Source: Polynucleobacter wuianus
GTDB lineage: Bacteria > Pseudomonadota > Gammaproteobacteria > Burkholderiales > Burkholderiaceae
Assembly: GCF_001659725.1 (NCBI RefSeq)
Contig: NZ_CP015922.1
Coordinates: 1,736,001 to 1,800,000, forward strand
Reading direction: 5' to 3'
DNA: 64,000 bases
Below, in pieces: positions 9,131 through 17,031 of this stretch. The notes below the pieces were generated by a model. That model searched no databases, had not been told where the DNA came from, and saw nothing but the letters and a program-made list of their open reading frames with translations. Position 1 is the first letter of the stretch; each line of letters begins with the position of its first letter. A program made the translations under genes and the position numbers.

Positions 9131-9516
9131 ACAGGATTTCCAACTTCACTTGAATATTTTTCAAGAACGCTTAATGAGACAATCTCAAGTGCTTTAATGT
9201 TTGTGCTCTCTAATTTAATGAGAGGTGCGTAATTGGCTTCCACTGCTTCGAGCCAGCGATTGATACAAAGGCACCACTGATCTCCCGCAACTAGACCGGG
9301 AAATTGATAGGCTGGCATTGGAGTGATGAGATTGTTGCCTTTGCTCAGGCTAAATTGCAAAAAGTCATTAGTAACAATTGCGCAGACTAAATGACTTCCA
9401 ACATCTTCTTCATTAGTTTTGCAGCAACCATCTCTGAAAAATCCCGTTAAAGGCTCAAACGAGCAGGGGACTAGGGGCTGCCCCAGAACATTCAAGGCGA
9501 CTGTATTACTCATCAA
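9127..9516 (-). CDS. DUF2237 family protein
   Basis: 129 residues. The conserved pattern NVLGQPLVPCS...TGFFRDGCC...HLVCAIVT...FLQFSLSKGNNLITP...FPGLVAGDQWCLC is characteristic of the DUF2237 family, a small cytosolic family of unknown function. Four of the cysteines lie in conserved positions (PCS, GCC, HLVC). Two adjacent ATGs (9516 and 9513) are possible starts. It is the first gene of a two-gene operon with the deacetylase. Confidence 0.8.
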   Translation of the reverse strand: MMSNTVALNVLGQPLVPCSFEPLTGFFRDGCCKTNEEDVGSHLVCAIVTNDFLQFSLSKGNNLITPMPAYQFPGLVAGDQWCLCINRWLEAVEANYAPLIKLESTNIKALEIVSLSVLEKYSSEVGNPV

Positions 9517-9662
9517 ATTATTCCTTAATTGTGGTTATGGCGAATCTATCTAGTGGGATATGGCACTGCTCGGCAAAAAATTGCCATTTGTGTCACACTT
9601 TCCCAATCAATAGAGGTTATTGAAGCCAATTTTGCAGTAAAACCAAATTTCATGGGCCAGCG

Positions 9663-10097
9663 ATGAGAATTGAAGACACCGATCCAGCAAGACATGCAGG
9701 AATTGAATATCCAATGGAGGTTGGTGCCCCTGTGTTCGCCCCAATTAAAGTGGTTGAGGAAAAAGATAAGGCAGTGAATGTTGCACGTCAAAATGCCAAA
9801 CTAGAGTATGAGCGCATTATGGAGCAGGCTGAAGTATTGATGAAGCAAGCGAAAGCATTGCAGGCAAGACTAGATGCAACCGAGATGGTGCACATTGCAA
9901 AATTTAGCTTCAATCCTATTCATGGAAAAATCTACTATCTCTACTACGACACCAGAAACTCAACGAATGTCTTGATTCAAAATGGACCAAAAGAATGGAG
10001 TTGCGGTATTCCGGATGGCTGGACATACTCTATGGCAGTAAAGAAGTTGGGCGATAGTACATGGGCGGTAGTGGAAGAAAACGCCCTTGTTGTATGA
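9663..10097 (+). CDS. DUF2452 family protein
   Basis: 144 residues. A central helical segment (EYERIMEQAEVLMKQAKALQARLDATE) leads into a C-terminal beta-rich part, KFSFNPIHGKIYYLYYD...GPKEWSCGIPDGWTYSMAVKKLGDSTWAVVEE. This matches the layout of DUF2452 proteins as I remember them. The family has no known function, and it occurs widely in Bacteroidetes and some Proteobacteria. There is no convincing ribosome-binding site at 9663, so the start is uncertain. Confidence 0.6.
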   Translation: MRIEDTDPARHAGIEYPMEVGAPVFAPIKVVEEKDKAVNVARQNAKLEYERIMEQAEVLMKQAKALQARLDATEMVHIAKFSFNPIHGKIYYLYYDTRNSTNVLIQNGPKEWSCGIPDGWTYSMAVKKLGDSTWAVVEENALVV

Positions 10098-10128
10098 TAT
10101 TTTAATAACAAATATAAATAGGTGACAT

Positions 10129-11109
10129 GTGACAAAAGCAAGAGTAGTTAGCCTGGACAAGCTGGGTAGCGCAGACGTAATCAAAGTAATCGACAAAGAA
10201 CTGCCTTCACCAGCAAAAGGTGAAGTTCAGATTCGTCAGACAGCGATTGGATTTAATTTCATCGATGTTTATCAGCGCTCTGGTGTATACCCATTGGAAT
10301 TGCCAACCGGTCTTGGTCACGAGGCGGTGGGTGTAGTTGAGACTCTAGGCGAGGGCGTCACAGGTTTAAAGCTTGGCGATCGCGTAATGTATATGAATGC
10401 CGGTATTGGTGCCTACGCCAGTGCACGTAATGTCGCCGCTGATAAATTAGTACCAGTGCCAAGCAATGTTTCTGACGAAGTTGCTGCAGCAGTTTTTTTT
10501 AAGGCAATGACTGCACAATACCTTGTGCAAAAAACATATAAGGTCAAAGCAGGCGACATTGTATTGGTGCATGCAGCTGCTGGTGGCGTTGGTCAAATTT
10601 TGGCTGGCTGGGCTAAGGCATTGGGAGCATTTGTAGTGGGAACAGTTGGCTCGCAAGCAAAAGTTGCCGCAGCAAAGGCGGCTGGATGTGATGCTGTAGT
10701 TGATTACTCTCAGGCTGGCTGGGTAGATGAAGTATTGAAAGCAACGGGTGGCAAAAAAGCCAACGTTGTGTATGACTCTGTTGCAAAAGATACCTTCTTG
10801 GGTTCATTGGACTGCACTGCTCCATTTGGTACAGTGGCGCTCTTTGGTGCCGCTTCAGGTCCAGCCCCAGAAATTCAGCCAGAGATTCTAAATAAGAAAG
10901 GTTGCCTCTTCTTAACAAGACCTTCTGTGTTCCCGCACAATGCGACGCATGCCCTCTTGCAAGAGAATGCAAAAGCAGTCTTTGACGCAATTGCTAAGGG
11001 CTACGTTAAGGTGCAAATTGGCGCGAAGTTTCCTTTGGAGCAAGCAGCTGATGCCCACCGTGCGGCTGAGGGTAGAAAAGTCTCTGGCGCAATTGTGATG
11101 ATTCCTTAG
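10129..11109 (+). CDS. Quinone oxidoreductase (zeta-crystallin-like MDR)
   Basis: 326 residues of the zinc-free medium-chain dehydrogenase/reductase family. Typical segments are IDVYQRSGVYPLELPTGLGHEAVGVVE, FFKAMTAQYL and the NADPH-binding VLVHAAAGGVGQI. It reduces quinones, one electron at a time in characterised relatives. The start is a GTG at 10129, preceded by AGGTGACAT. A strong terminator follows. Confidence 0.9.
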   Translation: MTKARVVSLDKLGSADVIKVIDKELPSPAKGEVQIRQTAIGFNFIDVYQRSGVYPLELPTGLGHEAVGVVETLGEGVTGLKLGDRVMYMNAGIGAYASARNVAADKLVPVPSNVSDEVAAAVFFKAMTAQYLVQKTYKVKAGDIVLVHAAAGGVGQILAGWAKALGAFVVGTVGSQAKVAAAKAAGCDAVVDYSQAGWVDEVLKATGGKKANVVYDSVAKDTFLGSLDCTAPFGTVALFGAASGPAPEIQPEILNKKGCLFLTRPSVFPHNATHALLQENAKAVFDAIAKGYVKVQIGAKFPLEQAADAHRAAEGRKVSGAIVMIP

Positions 11110-11130
11110 GATATAAGCAGTTACCGATCT

Positions 11131-11157
11131 CAAGCCCCGCTGATGCGGGGCTTTTTC
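11131..11157 (+). terminator. Intrinsic terminator after quinone oxidoreductase
   Basis: AGCCCCGC (11133-11140) pairs with GCGGGGCT (11145-11152) around a TGAT loop, followed by TTTTT. Confidence 0.85.
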
Positions 11158-11186
11158 ATTAGTCTTGCGAGCAGTAAGATAGATAG

Positions 11187-11597
11187 ATGAAAACACTTTT
11201 GCAATGGCTTTTAGCCACATTCTTATGGGTAGCAGTTGGATTTGTTCTGGCTCAGGTTCCGCCAACCCAACACTCGGGTGGCATCTCCTATATTTCTGGC
11301 GGAGTGGGTGAAGAAGAAACCACTGCCATTTTGGCCGAAGCTAAGCTATGGCCAGTCTTACTTGAGTTATCTCAAATAGAGAATGGAAGAGGTGTGTGGA
11401 TTTTTGGCGCCAATATCAAAGTAGTTGATTCTAAGAAGCAAGTCCTGTTTAATGCGCAGGCTGATGGCCCTTATATGCTCATTAACCTAGAGGCTGGCGA
11501 TTACATCATTGAGGCAAGTTACCAAGGTGTAGAGCAAAAAAGAGCTTTAAGTGTGAAGACCAATTCAAGCCAAAAAATTTCTCTATTCTGGAAGTAA
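11187..11597 (+). CDS. Secreted protein with carboxypeptidase-regulatory-like beta domain
   Basis: 136 residues. The signal peptide ends at VLAQ. The mature part has a beta-sandwich pattern (GANIKVVDSKKQVLFNAQADGPYMLINLEAGDYIIEASYQGVEQKRALSV) like the carboxypeptidase regulatory-like or transthyretin-type domain. The function is unknown; such proteins are found in beta-proteobacterial periplasms. It stands alone between a terminator and the next gene. Confidence 0.65.
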   Translation: MKTLLQWLLATFLWVAVGFVLAQVPPTQHSGGISYISGGVGEEETTAILAEAKLWPVLLELSQIENGRGVWIFGANIKVVDSKKQVLFNAQADGPYMLINLEAGDYIIEASYQGVEQKRALSVKTNSSQKISLFWK

Positions 11598-11741
11598 ATC
11601 AAACCGCCTAAGATTTTAGACATACAAAAGATCTTGCCCCAAAAAATTGGTGCAGTGCCGTATAAGGCATTCCTCGACTCTAGTTAAGGATTTCGGATAT
11701 AGTTTTCCTATCCAATTAAAAAAATCACGGGAGACAGAATC

Positions 11742-12599
11742 ATGAGAAATCATTCACTCAAGCAGAGGCTTGCGATTGCATTTGCATTGCCAGTTTTGTT
11801 GCTGATAAGTAATTTTGCTTTAGCGCAGACTGCTTCAGCTACTAATGCACAGGGCAAGACTGAGCTCTTATGGTTAAGTCAAGCTGGATTTAGGATTAAA
11901 TCCCCCGAGGGTAAGATGATTTTGATTGACCCGTGGATCACCGGAGGTCCAAAGACTCCGCCACAATATAAAAATGATTTGGCTGCAATTGGTCCGATTG
12001 ATCTGCTCTTAGTAACGCATGCTCACGTTGACCACATTGGTGATGCACCCGCAATTGCAAAAGCCAACAATACGAAGTTATATGGCCCCGCAGATATGGT
12101 GACTCCATTAACAACACTCGGTATTATCCCTGCTGAGCTTGGATGGCGCTTCAATAAAACTGGTCGTGTGACTCCTTTGCCTGGGATTAAGGTAACTGCT
12201 GTTCAAGCTGAGCATTCTTCATTATTGGTGTGGAAAAATCCTGCAACCGACAAGCTTGAATCACATCCAGCTGGTGAGCCAATGGGTTACATCATTGAGC
12301 TTGAGAATGGATTCAAAATTTGGCATATGGGTGACACCGGTTTGTTTAGTGATATGAAATTTATCAGCGAACACTACAAGCCAGATCTGGTATTGATTCC
12401 AATTGGTGGCAACTTCACTATGGCTCCTGACGATGCAGCTTTTGCATTGAAAACTTGGATCAAACCAAAAATGGTGATCCCGATGCACTACAACTCCAAC
12501 CCAATGACCAAAGGAACGCTCGCAGAATTCCAGGCGGCGATGAAGGGCAGCAATATCAAGATCATCCCAATGACTGAGGGTGAAACAGTCCAGTTTTGA
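11742..12599 (+). CDS. Secreted metallo-beta-lactamase-fold hydrolase (UPF0173-like)
   Basis: 285 residues with a signal peptide (ending FALAQT). The metal motif is THAHVDHIGD (HxHxDH), followed by further ligand positions GDTG and the C-terminal MVIPMHYNSNPM. The short insert-poor architecture resembles the UPF0173 metal-dependent hydrolases. A GGGAGACAG ribosome-binding site precedes the ATG. The substrate is unknown, and export to the periplasm is the notable point. Confidence 0.85.
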   Translation: MRNHSLKQRLAIAFALPVLLLISNFALAQTASATNAQGKTELLWLSQAGFRIKSPEGKMILIDPWITGGPKTPPQYKNDLAAIGPIDLLLVTHAHVDHIGDAPAIAKANNTKLYGPADMVTPLTTLGIIPAELGWRFNKTGRVTPLPGIKVTAVQAEHSSLLVWKNPATDKLESHPAGEPMGYIIELENGFKIWHMGDTGLFSDMKFISEHYKPDLVLIPIGGNFTMAPDDAAFALKTWIKPKMVIPMHYNSNPMTKGTLAEFQAAMKGSNIKIIPMTEGETVQF

Positions 12600-12618
12600 T
12601 CAAAACCCCGGCTTAAAT

Positions 12619-12650
12619 ACAAACCCCACATAAATTGTGGGGTTTTTTAT
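12619..12650 (+). terminator. Intrinsic terminator after metallo-hydrolase
   Basis: AAACCCCACA (12621-12630) pairs with TGTGGGGTTT (12636-12645) around TAAAT, followed by more T residues. Confidence 0.88.
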
Positions 12651-12676
12651 GACCTAAGCGCTTGCAATTAGTTCGC

Positions 12677-12699
12677 ATTAGGACTAAACTAGTCCTAAT
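12677..12699. promoter_or_regulatory. Palindromic operator upstream of MarR gene
   Basis: A perfect inverted repeat with 10-bp arms, ATTAGGACTA and TAGTCCTAAT, and a 3-bp AAC spacer, 20 bp before the marR-type start codon. A weaker half-like TTAGTACTTAG follows at once. Its size and position fit an autoregulatory MarR dimer site that would control the whole MarR-DoxX-flavodoxin operon. Confidence 0.75.
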
Positions 12700-12719
12700 T
12701 AGTACTTAGTTTGAATTAA

Positions 12720-13139
12720 ATGACCTTTTTACCGACCCTCCGCAATCTTGTTTCAGCCTATCAGGCGTTTGAGCGTTACTCAGCGCCTGATGTTAAAGCG
12801 ATGGGGCTAACGACAACCCAGTTTGATGTCATAGCAACTCTAGGCAATCAACCGCCAATGACTTGCAAAGAGTTGGGTGAAAAAACTTTAGTCACAAAGG
12901 GCACCTTAACGGGGGTATTGGAGCGCCTGGAAGCCAAGGGCATCTTGGAAAGAAAACTCAATCCAGAAGATGCACGTAGTCAGATGATTGGTTTGACGAC
13001 AGTGGGTCAGACTTTATTTGAAAAAGTATTTCCAGCGCACTTGAGCCATTTAAATAAAGTGTTTGAAAAATTAAATACTAAGGAGCTTGCAGAGATTACA
13101 AAATCTTTGCAAGCATTAAAAAATGCATTTGAAAAATGA
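12720..13139 (+). CDS. MarR family transcriptional regulator
   Basis: 139 residues with the winged-helix MarR pattern: TTTQFDVIATLGNQPPMTCKELGEKTLVTKGTLTGVLERLEAKGILER, then a wing with DARSQMIGLT. There is no clear ribosome-binding site (AATTAAATG), so translation may be leaderless or start-dependent. The next gene begins 22 bp after its stop and encodes a DoxX protein, followed by a flavodoxin, so it probably represses a redox-stress operon. Confidence 0.88.
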   Translation: MTFLPTLRNLVSAYQAFERYSAPDVKAMGLTTTQFDVIATLGNQPPMTCKELGEKTLVTKGTLTGVLERLEAKGILERKLNPEDARSQMIGLTTVGQTLFEKVFPAHLSHLNKVFEKLNTKELAEITKSLQALKNAFEK

Positions 13140-13161
13140 TCTTCATAAAAAAGGAAACGAT

Positions 13162-13590
13162 ATGAACGCGGTATGTCAATCAACAGCTAAACCTTTGGCA
13201 TTGGTAGCCAGAATTTTGTTGGCAGCAATTTTTATTTCGGCTGGGCTATCAAAGCTAGCTGGCTTTGAAGGAACTGTTGGCTATATTGCATCTAAGGGAT
13301 TGCCAATACCAAGTTTAATTGCGGCACTCACGATTGCTGTTGAAGTGCTTGGTGGTATTGCAATTGTGATCGGTTATAAAGTGCGTGTGGCAGGTCTATT
13401 GCTGGCAGTATTTACTTTGCTAGCGGGCTTTATTTTCCATAACTTCTGGGCCGTTCCGGCAGATCAGGCTTACATTCAGAACATTATGTTCATGAAGAAC
13501 CTCAGTATGGCTGGTGGCCTGCTATTACTGACAGTATTTGGTGCAGGCGGTTTGTCTGTAGATGCTAAAACTGCAGCAAAAGAATCTTAA
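13162..13590 (+). CDS. DoxX family membrane protein
   Basis: 142 residues with four predicted membrane helices and the DoxX start pattern (ALVARILLAAIFISAGLSKLAGF...GLPIPSLIAALTIAVEVLGGIAIVIGY). The ATG at 13162 follows AAGGAAACGAT and is preferred to an in-frame start that overlaps the MarR gene. DoxX-like proteins often act with redox enzymes at the membrane. It lies in one operon with the flavodoxin gene. Confidence 0.85.
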   Translation: MNAVCQSTAKPLALVARILLAAIFISAGLSKLAGFEGTVGYIASKGLPIPSLIAALTIAVEVLGGIAIVIGYKVRVAGLLLAVFTLLAGFIFHNFWAVPADQAYIQNIMFMKNLSMAGGLLLLTVFGAGGLSVDAKTAAKES

Positions 13591-13621
13591 TTAAACATTC
13601 GCTATTTCAAAGGAGATCAAG

Positions 13622-14173
13622 ATGGCAAAAGTTGCTGTTGTATTTCATAGTGGTTATGGCCATACTGTAAAACAAGCTGAAGCAGTTGCTAAAGGCGCTA
13701 ATGGAACTTTAGTCGCAATTGATGCTGAGGGTAATATTACTGATGCGCAATGGGCGACTTTAAATGATGCTGATGCAATTGTATTTGGTTCGCCAACATA
13801 TATGGGGTCAGTGAGCTGGCAATTTAAAAAGTTTGCTGATGCAAGTTCTAAACAATGGTTCTCTCAGCAATGGAAGGATAAAGTGTTTGGTGGCTTTACC
13901 AATTCTGCAACCATGAATGGTGATAAGCACTCCACTTTGCATTATTTCTTTACCTTAGCAATGCAACATTCTGGTTTATGGGTTGGTACAGGTTTAATGC
14001 CGTCTAATTCAAAAGCAGCAAAGCGTGATGACATTAACTATGTTGGTTCATCTGCTGGTGCGATGATGCAAACCCCCTCAGACGCAAGCGCTGATGAGGT
14101 AAATGCGGGCGATTTGGAGACTGCCAGGCTTTATGGTGAACGGATTGCAGAAATCACCAAGCGTCTCAAATAA
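13622..14173 (+). CDS. Flavodoxin-family / NAD(P)H:quinone oxidoreductase-like protein
   Basis: 183 residues. The FMN phosphate-binding loop HSGYGHTVKQAEAVAKG, the isoalloxazine loop GSPTYMGSVSWQFKKF and the VFGGFTNSAT segment match the WrbA-like flavodoxin-fold reductases. Start ATG after AAGGAGATCAAG. Third gene of the MarR operon; two-electron quinone or azo reduction is a likely activity. Its terminator has been split by an insertion sequence at 14212. Confidence 0.85.
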   Translation: MAKVAVVFHSGYGHTVKQAEAVAKGANGTLVAIDAEGNITDAQWATLNDADAIVFGSPTYMGSVSWQFKKFADASSKQWFSQQWKDKVFGGFTNSATMNGDKHSTLHYFFTLAMQHSGLWVGTGLMPSNSKAAKRDDINYVGSSAGAMMQTPSDASADEVNAGDLETARLYGERIAEITKRLK

Positions 14174-14242
14174 GTTGGGTTTAGGTCTTGCCAAATAAAA
14201 AGCCACCTTCGTGAACTGACCCCCAAAAGTTGGACAGTTTAG

Positions 14243-15085
14243 TTAGGTTACCAGAAGGGATTGAGTTCGGTATTGCACCGGACTTAATCCCTTTAGTTTT
14301 TGTTTGATTCGATCATGGTTGTAGTAGTGGATATATTCATGTAGCCCCTGCTTAAATGATTCGATCGTCTCAAACTTCTCTTGGTAGAAGAACTCGCTTT
14401 TCATGATCCCAAACCAGTTTTCCATGACGGCATTATCTAAGCAATTGCCTTTTCTGGACATGCTTTGGGTAAGGCCTTGTTCTTTTAAAGCCTCCTGATA
14501 AAACCCCATCTGATATTGCCAGCCCTGGTCTGAGTGCAGCATGGGTTTATCTTTTGGTTTTAGTTGCTTAAAAGCCTGTTGGAGCATTTGCATCACCATG
14601 CTGATCTGAGGACGATCTGTGATCGTATAAGAGATGATCTCTTGGTTATACAGATCTAAGATTGGTGAGAGGTAGACCTTCTCACCCTTTATATTGAACT
14701 CCGTGACATCAGTTACCCACTTCTGATTAGGCCTACTTGCTCCAAAGTTACGCTCTAGTAAATTGGGGGCCACCTTACCAAGGGCTCCCTTGTAAGACTG
14801 ATAGCGTTTAGGTCTGACAGTCGACTTGATCCCCAGCTGAGCCATCAGTTTTTGTACGGTCTTGTGATTGAGGTAGCAGCTCTGGGAGCTAAGCGCTGTC
14901 TGCACCCGGCGATAGCCATAGCGACCTTTATGGGCATGGAAGATGGTCTTGATCTGCATCTTGGTGTCGAGATAAGGATCTGGTTTAAAGCTGGCATTAT
15001 CCCAGTAGTAATACACACTCCTAGGTATTCCAACTACTGTCAAGATCACTTGTAGTGGATAACTCCGCCTTAACTCAGCAATCAC
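14243..15085 (-). CDS. IS3-family transposase OrfB (DDE integrase)
   Basis: 280 residues. The N-terminal HTH_21-like part (GIPRSVYYYW, HKGRYGYRRVQTAL) is followed by the rve integrase core with the DDE residues in VTDVTEF, LHSDQGWQY and NCLDNAVMENWFG. The GTG start overlaps the orfA stop (GTGA). In this family, OrfB is usually made as an OrfAB fusion by -1 frameshifting. Looks intact. Confidence 0.93.
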   Translation of the reverse strand: MIAELRRSYPLQVILTVVGIPRSVYYYWDNASFKPDPYLDTKMQIKTIFHAHKGRYGYRRVQTALSSQSCYLNHKTVQKLMAQLGIKSTVRPKRYQSYKGALGKVAPNLLERNFGASRPNQKWVTDVTEFNIKGEKVYLSPILDLYNQEIISYTITDRPQISMVMQMLQQAFKQLKPKDKPMLHSDQGWQYQMGFYQEALKEQGLTQSMSRKGNCLDNAVMENWFGIMKSEFFYQEKFETIESFKQGLHEYIHYYNHDRIKQKLKGLSPVQYRTQSLLVT

Positions 15086-15600
15086 TTGGACTTGTTCTTG
15101 CTTGCCAAGTGCTTTTGCTGGGCTAAGGCCTCTAACTTTTTTAGATAAGCGTTCTCCACTTCTAAATACTGCGCTTTGCGCAGTAACTCGTCATGTGTCA
15201 GCTCAGAAGATGGCCTAGCTAGTAGCGCTGCAATCTCACTTTGTTTTGGCATGGGCGGTCGTCCCTTGGGTTTGGATTGCAAGGCTGCAATACCACCTTC
15301 ATTGTAGAGTTTTTGCCACATCCAAACCGTGCTTGGAGAAGGGATATTGAAGTGGGCAGCTGCGTAATGAAGGGAGACTTGGTACAAGTCGATGTATTGC
15401 AGGACTTGCATTTTGAACGACGCAGTATGGCGCACAGGCTTTGGGTTAAGCCCAGCAATGCCATGGAGCCGATGGGCTAAAATCCAATTACGGACCTGAG
15501 CATGACTAATCTTAAATAGATGGGCAACCCGCTTGAGGCCACCAGACTTTAAAAACTCCTTAACTACCTTTAGTTTGAACTGCTTACTGTATTTGCTCAT
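15082..15600 (-). CDS. IS3-family transposase OrfA (helix-turn-helix)
   Basis: 172 residues with two HTH units: KYSKQFKLKVVKEFLKSGGLKRVAHLFKISHAQVRNWILA and a second around HFNIPSPSTVWMWQKLYNEGG. A leucine-rich C-terminal coiled coil follows (LLRKAQYLEVENAYLKKLEAL). This is the IS150-type arrangement. It binds the terminal repeats. Confidence 0.92.
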   Translation of the reverse strand: MSKYSKQFKLKVVKEFLKSGGLKRVAHLFKISHAQVRNWILAHRLHGIAGLNPKPVRHTASFKMQVLQYIDLYQVSLHYAAAHFNIPSPSTVWMWQKLYNEGGIAALQSKPKGRPPMPKQSEIAALLARPSSELTHDELLRKAQYLEVENAYLKKLEALAQQKHLASKNKSK

Positions 15601-15662
15601 AAAACAAAACCCCCTTGGTTGGACTTGATGTCCAACTTTTGGGGGTCAGTTCACGAAGGTGG

Positions 15663-15724
15663 TTTTGGTATATCTTGGTGGCCTGAGGCGGAATCGACCA
15701 AGCCTAAAGATATCCAATCCTAGC
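15663..15724 (-). repeat. 3'-UTR module copy 1 (tRNA 3'-end-like)
   Basis: It lies directly after the MFS stop on the minus strand. It is about 75% identical to a second copy at 16963-17025. The minus strand reads GGTCGATTCC...GGCCACCA followed by a CCACC/GGTGG terminator hairpin, resembling a degraded T-arm, acceptor and CCA end of a tRNA gene. The terminator part was split by the IS3-family element. Confidence 0.6.
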
Positions 15725-15725
15725 T

Positions 15726-16916
15726 CTAGACTTGTAATCTTCTAAAGACTTTTTTCAAACCCAAAGTCAGCGGTAGCACCATTAATAATGAGCCAGCAAT
15801 TAGGGCAATAGTATTAGGGACTCCCAGCCTATCGCCGACAAAACCATAAACAAGGGGTGAAATAGCACCAGAACCAATTGTTACTGTATAAAACACTCCA
15901 AATGCTCTTGATCGCATGTGCGGTGGAACTAACTCGGGGACAGTTCCATAAAGCCCAGAGGATGTTCCATTTAAGGCAACACCAACTAATGGCAGCATCA
16001 ACATAACAACATCAACATTTAGCGGCAAGGTTAAAGCCATCAGAATAGACGTAGCAATCTCTGTTATTAAAGTGGTTTTGATTACGCCAAATCGAGCTGC
16101 GATAAACCCGCAAACAAATTTACCTGCGGCGCCACCAGCAAAAGTTAAACTCAGCGCAAAGCCTACCTGCGTGACTGTGGCGCCTTTAGACATTAATAAA
16201 AAAGGTAGTAGTGTTAGAAACCCCATACGAGTAGCGCTATCGATAGCAGCAATTGACGATAAAGAAATAAAGCCTAGATTAAGAAAGTTGCTGCCTGCAC
16301 CTTTTCCGCTTGTATCACTTGATGCCTTATTTAACTGGGTCTTAGAGTGATTGGTAACTGTTGTTTTAGGTAGAACAACTGCTAAGAACATTACAGCCAA
16401 CAATCCCAAGAGCCCCATCACGCTGGTTACGGTATGCCAATCCCAGACTGCCAATAAAGCCGCACAGAGTGATGGCAACAACACCTTCCCTATATCGCCA
16501 GAAAAGTTATATGTGCTCAGAGCACCCCTTAATTCCGAGCCTTCAAAAGCATGGGAAGTTAATGAGGAGGAGAGGGGGTGTTGAACACTTGCGCCAATAC
16601 CACTAAGAATTAAACAGGCCGCCAAACCTAAAAAACTGGTAGTCCAACCAGACAATAAAAACCCAATTGCCGCAATCAGAGTGCCGAATAGCAATAGGCG
16701 TTTTTCACCGACCTTTTCTGACAACATGCTTGATGGAACTTGTAAGGAAGCCATCGCCCCCGAATATAAAGTCTTTAAAGAGCCAACTTCAGCAAGCGAT
16801 AGACCAAATGCCATTTGCCAAATGGGAAACATGACATACAGTAGGTCGGTATATCCATCATGAAGAATATGGGCACCACAACAAGACCCCAGGATTCTTT
16901 TCTTGAGCGCTTTCAT
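15726..16916 (-). CDS. MFS transporter
   Basis: 396 residues, about 12 membrane helices, with the long cytoplasmic loop after helix 6 (TTVTNHSKTQLNKASSDTSGKG). An early segment LYSGAMASLQVPSSMLSEKVGEKRLL carries the loop 2-3 MFS signature. The ATG at 16916 is preferred to an in-frame start at 16952 that would run into the upstream terminator. It resembles efflux-type MFS proteins; the substrate is unknown. It is separated from the upstream thioesterase gene by a terminator. Confidence 0.85.
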   Translation of the reverse strand: MKALKKRILGSCCGAHILHDGYTDLLYVMFPIWQMAFGLSLAEVGSLKTLYSGAMASLQVPSSMLSEKVGEKRLLLFGTLIAAIGFLLSGWTTSFLGLAACLILSGIGASVQHPLSSSLTSHAFEGSELRGALSTYNFSGDIGKVLLPSLCAALLAVWDWHTVTSVMGLLGLLAVMFLAVVLPKTTVTNHSKTQLNKASSDTSGKGAGSNFLNLGFISLSSIAAIDSATRMGFLTLLPFLLMSKGATVTQVGFALSLTFAGGAAGKFVCGFIAARFGVIKTTLITEIATSILMALTLPLNVDVVMLMLPLVGVALNGTSSGLYGTVPELVPPHMRSRAFGVFYTVTIGSGAISPLVYGFVGDRLGVPNTIALIAGSLLMVLPLTLGLKKVFRRLQV

Positions 16917-16942
16917 AGCAACAATGTAACCGAGCCCAAATG

Positions 16943-16966
16943 AAAAAACCACCCGAAGGTGGTTTT
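16943..16966. terminator. Intrinsic terminator after thioesterase gene
   Basis: AAAACCACC (16945-16953), loop CGAA, GGTGGTTTT (16958-16966). On the minus strand it runs into TTTTTT, ending transcription of the thioesterase gene just before the MFS start. Confidence 0.8.
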
Positions 16967-17025
16967 AGTGTTTCTTGGTGGCCCGGGGCGGAAGCGACCA
17001 GGGCCGAGGATGTCAAATCCTTGAG
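16963..17025 (-). repeat. 3'-UTR module copy 2 (tRNA 3'-end-like)
   Basis: Counterpart of 15663-15724, placed directly after the thioesterase stop. The minus strand reads a GGAT-N5-ATCC hairpin, then GGTCGCTTCCGCCCC, GGGCCACCA and the CCACC/GGTGG terminator. The two copies share the order and spacing of all parts, and several stem positions differ in a compensatory way (GGCCC/GGGCC here). Confidence 0.6.
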
Positions 17026-17031
17026 TAATAA

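Larger units (their letters stand above)
14212..15653 (-). mobile_element. IS3-family (IS150-like group) insertion sequence
   Basis: 1442 bp bounded by perfect 24-bp terminal inverted repeats (TGAACTGACCCCCAAAAGTTG, continuing GAC; left 14212-14235, right 15630-15653). It contains overlapping orfA and orfB on the minus strand. Flanking CG dinucleotides on both sides may be a 2-bp target duplication. The flanks CCACCTTCG and CGAAGGTGG rejoin as one terminator hairpin, so the element sits in a hairpin loop. Confidence 0.93.

Noticed and set aside
10447..11265. Minus-strand ORFs over the quinone oxidoreductase
   Set aside because: Antisense shadows of a clear MDR gene; no homology-like pattern.
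15663..17025. Integron attC sites for the MFS and thioesterase genes
   Set aside because: The modules follow genes as attC would, but they lack RYYYAAC/GTTRRRY core sites, and no integron integrase is seen.
16963..17025. A functional tRNA gene
   Set aside because: Only a T-arm/acceptor/CCA-like part is present; there is no 5' half, D-arm or proper anticodon arm.
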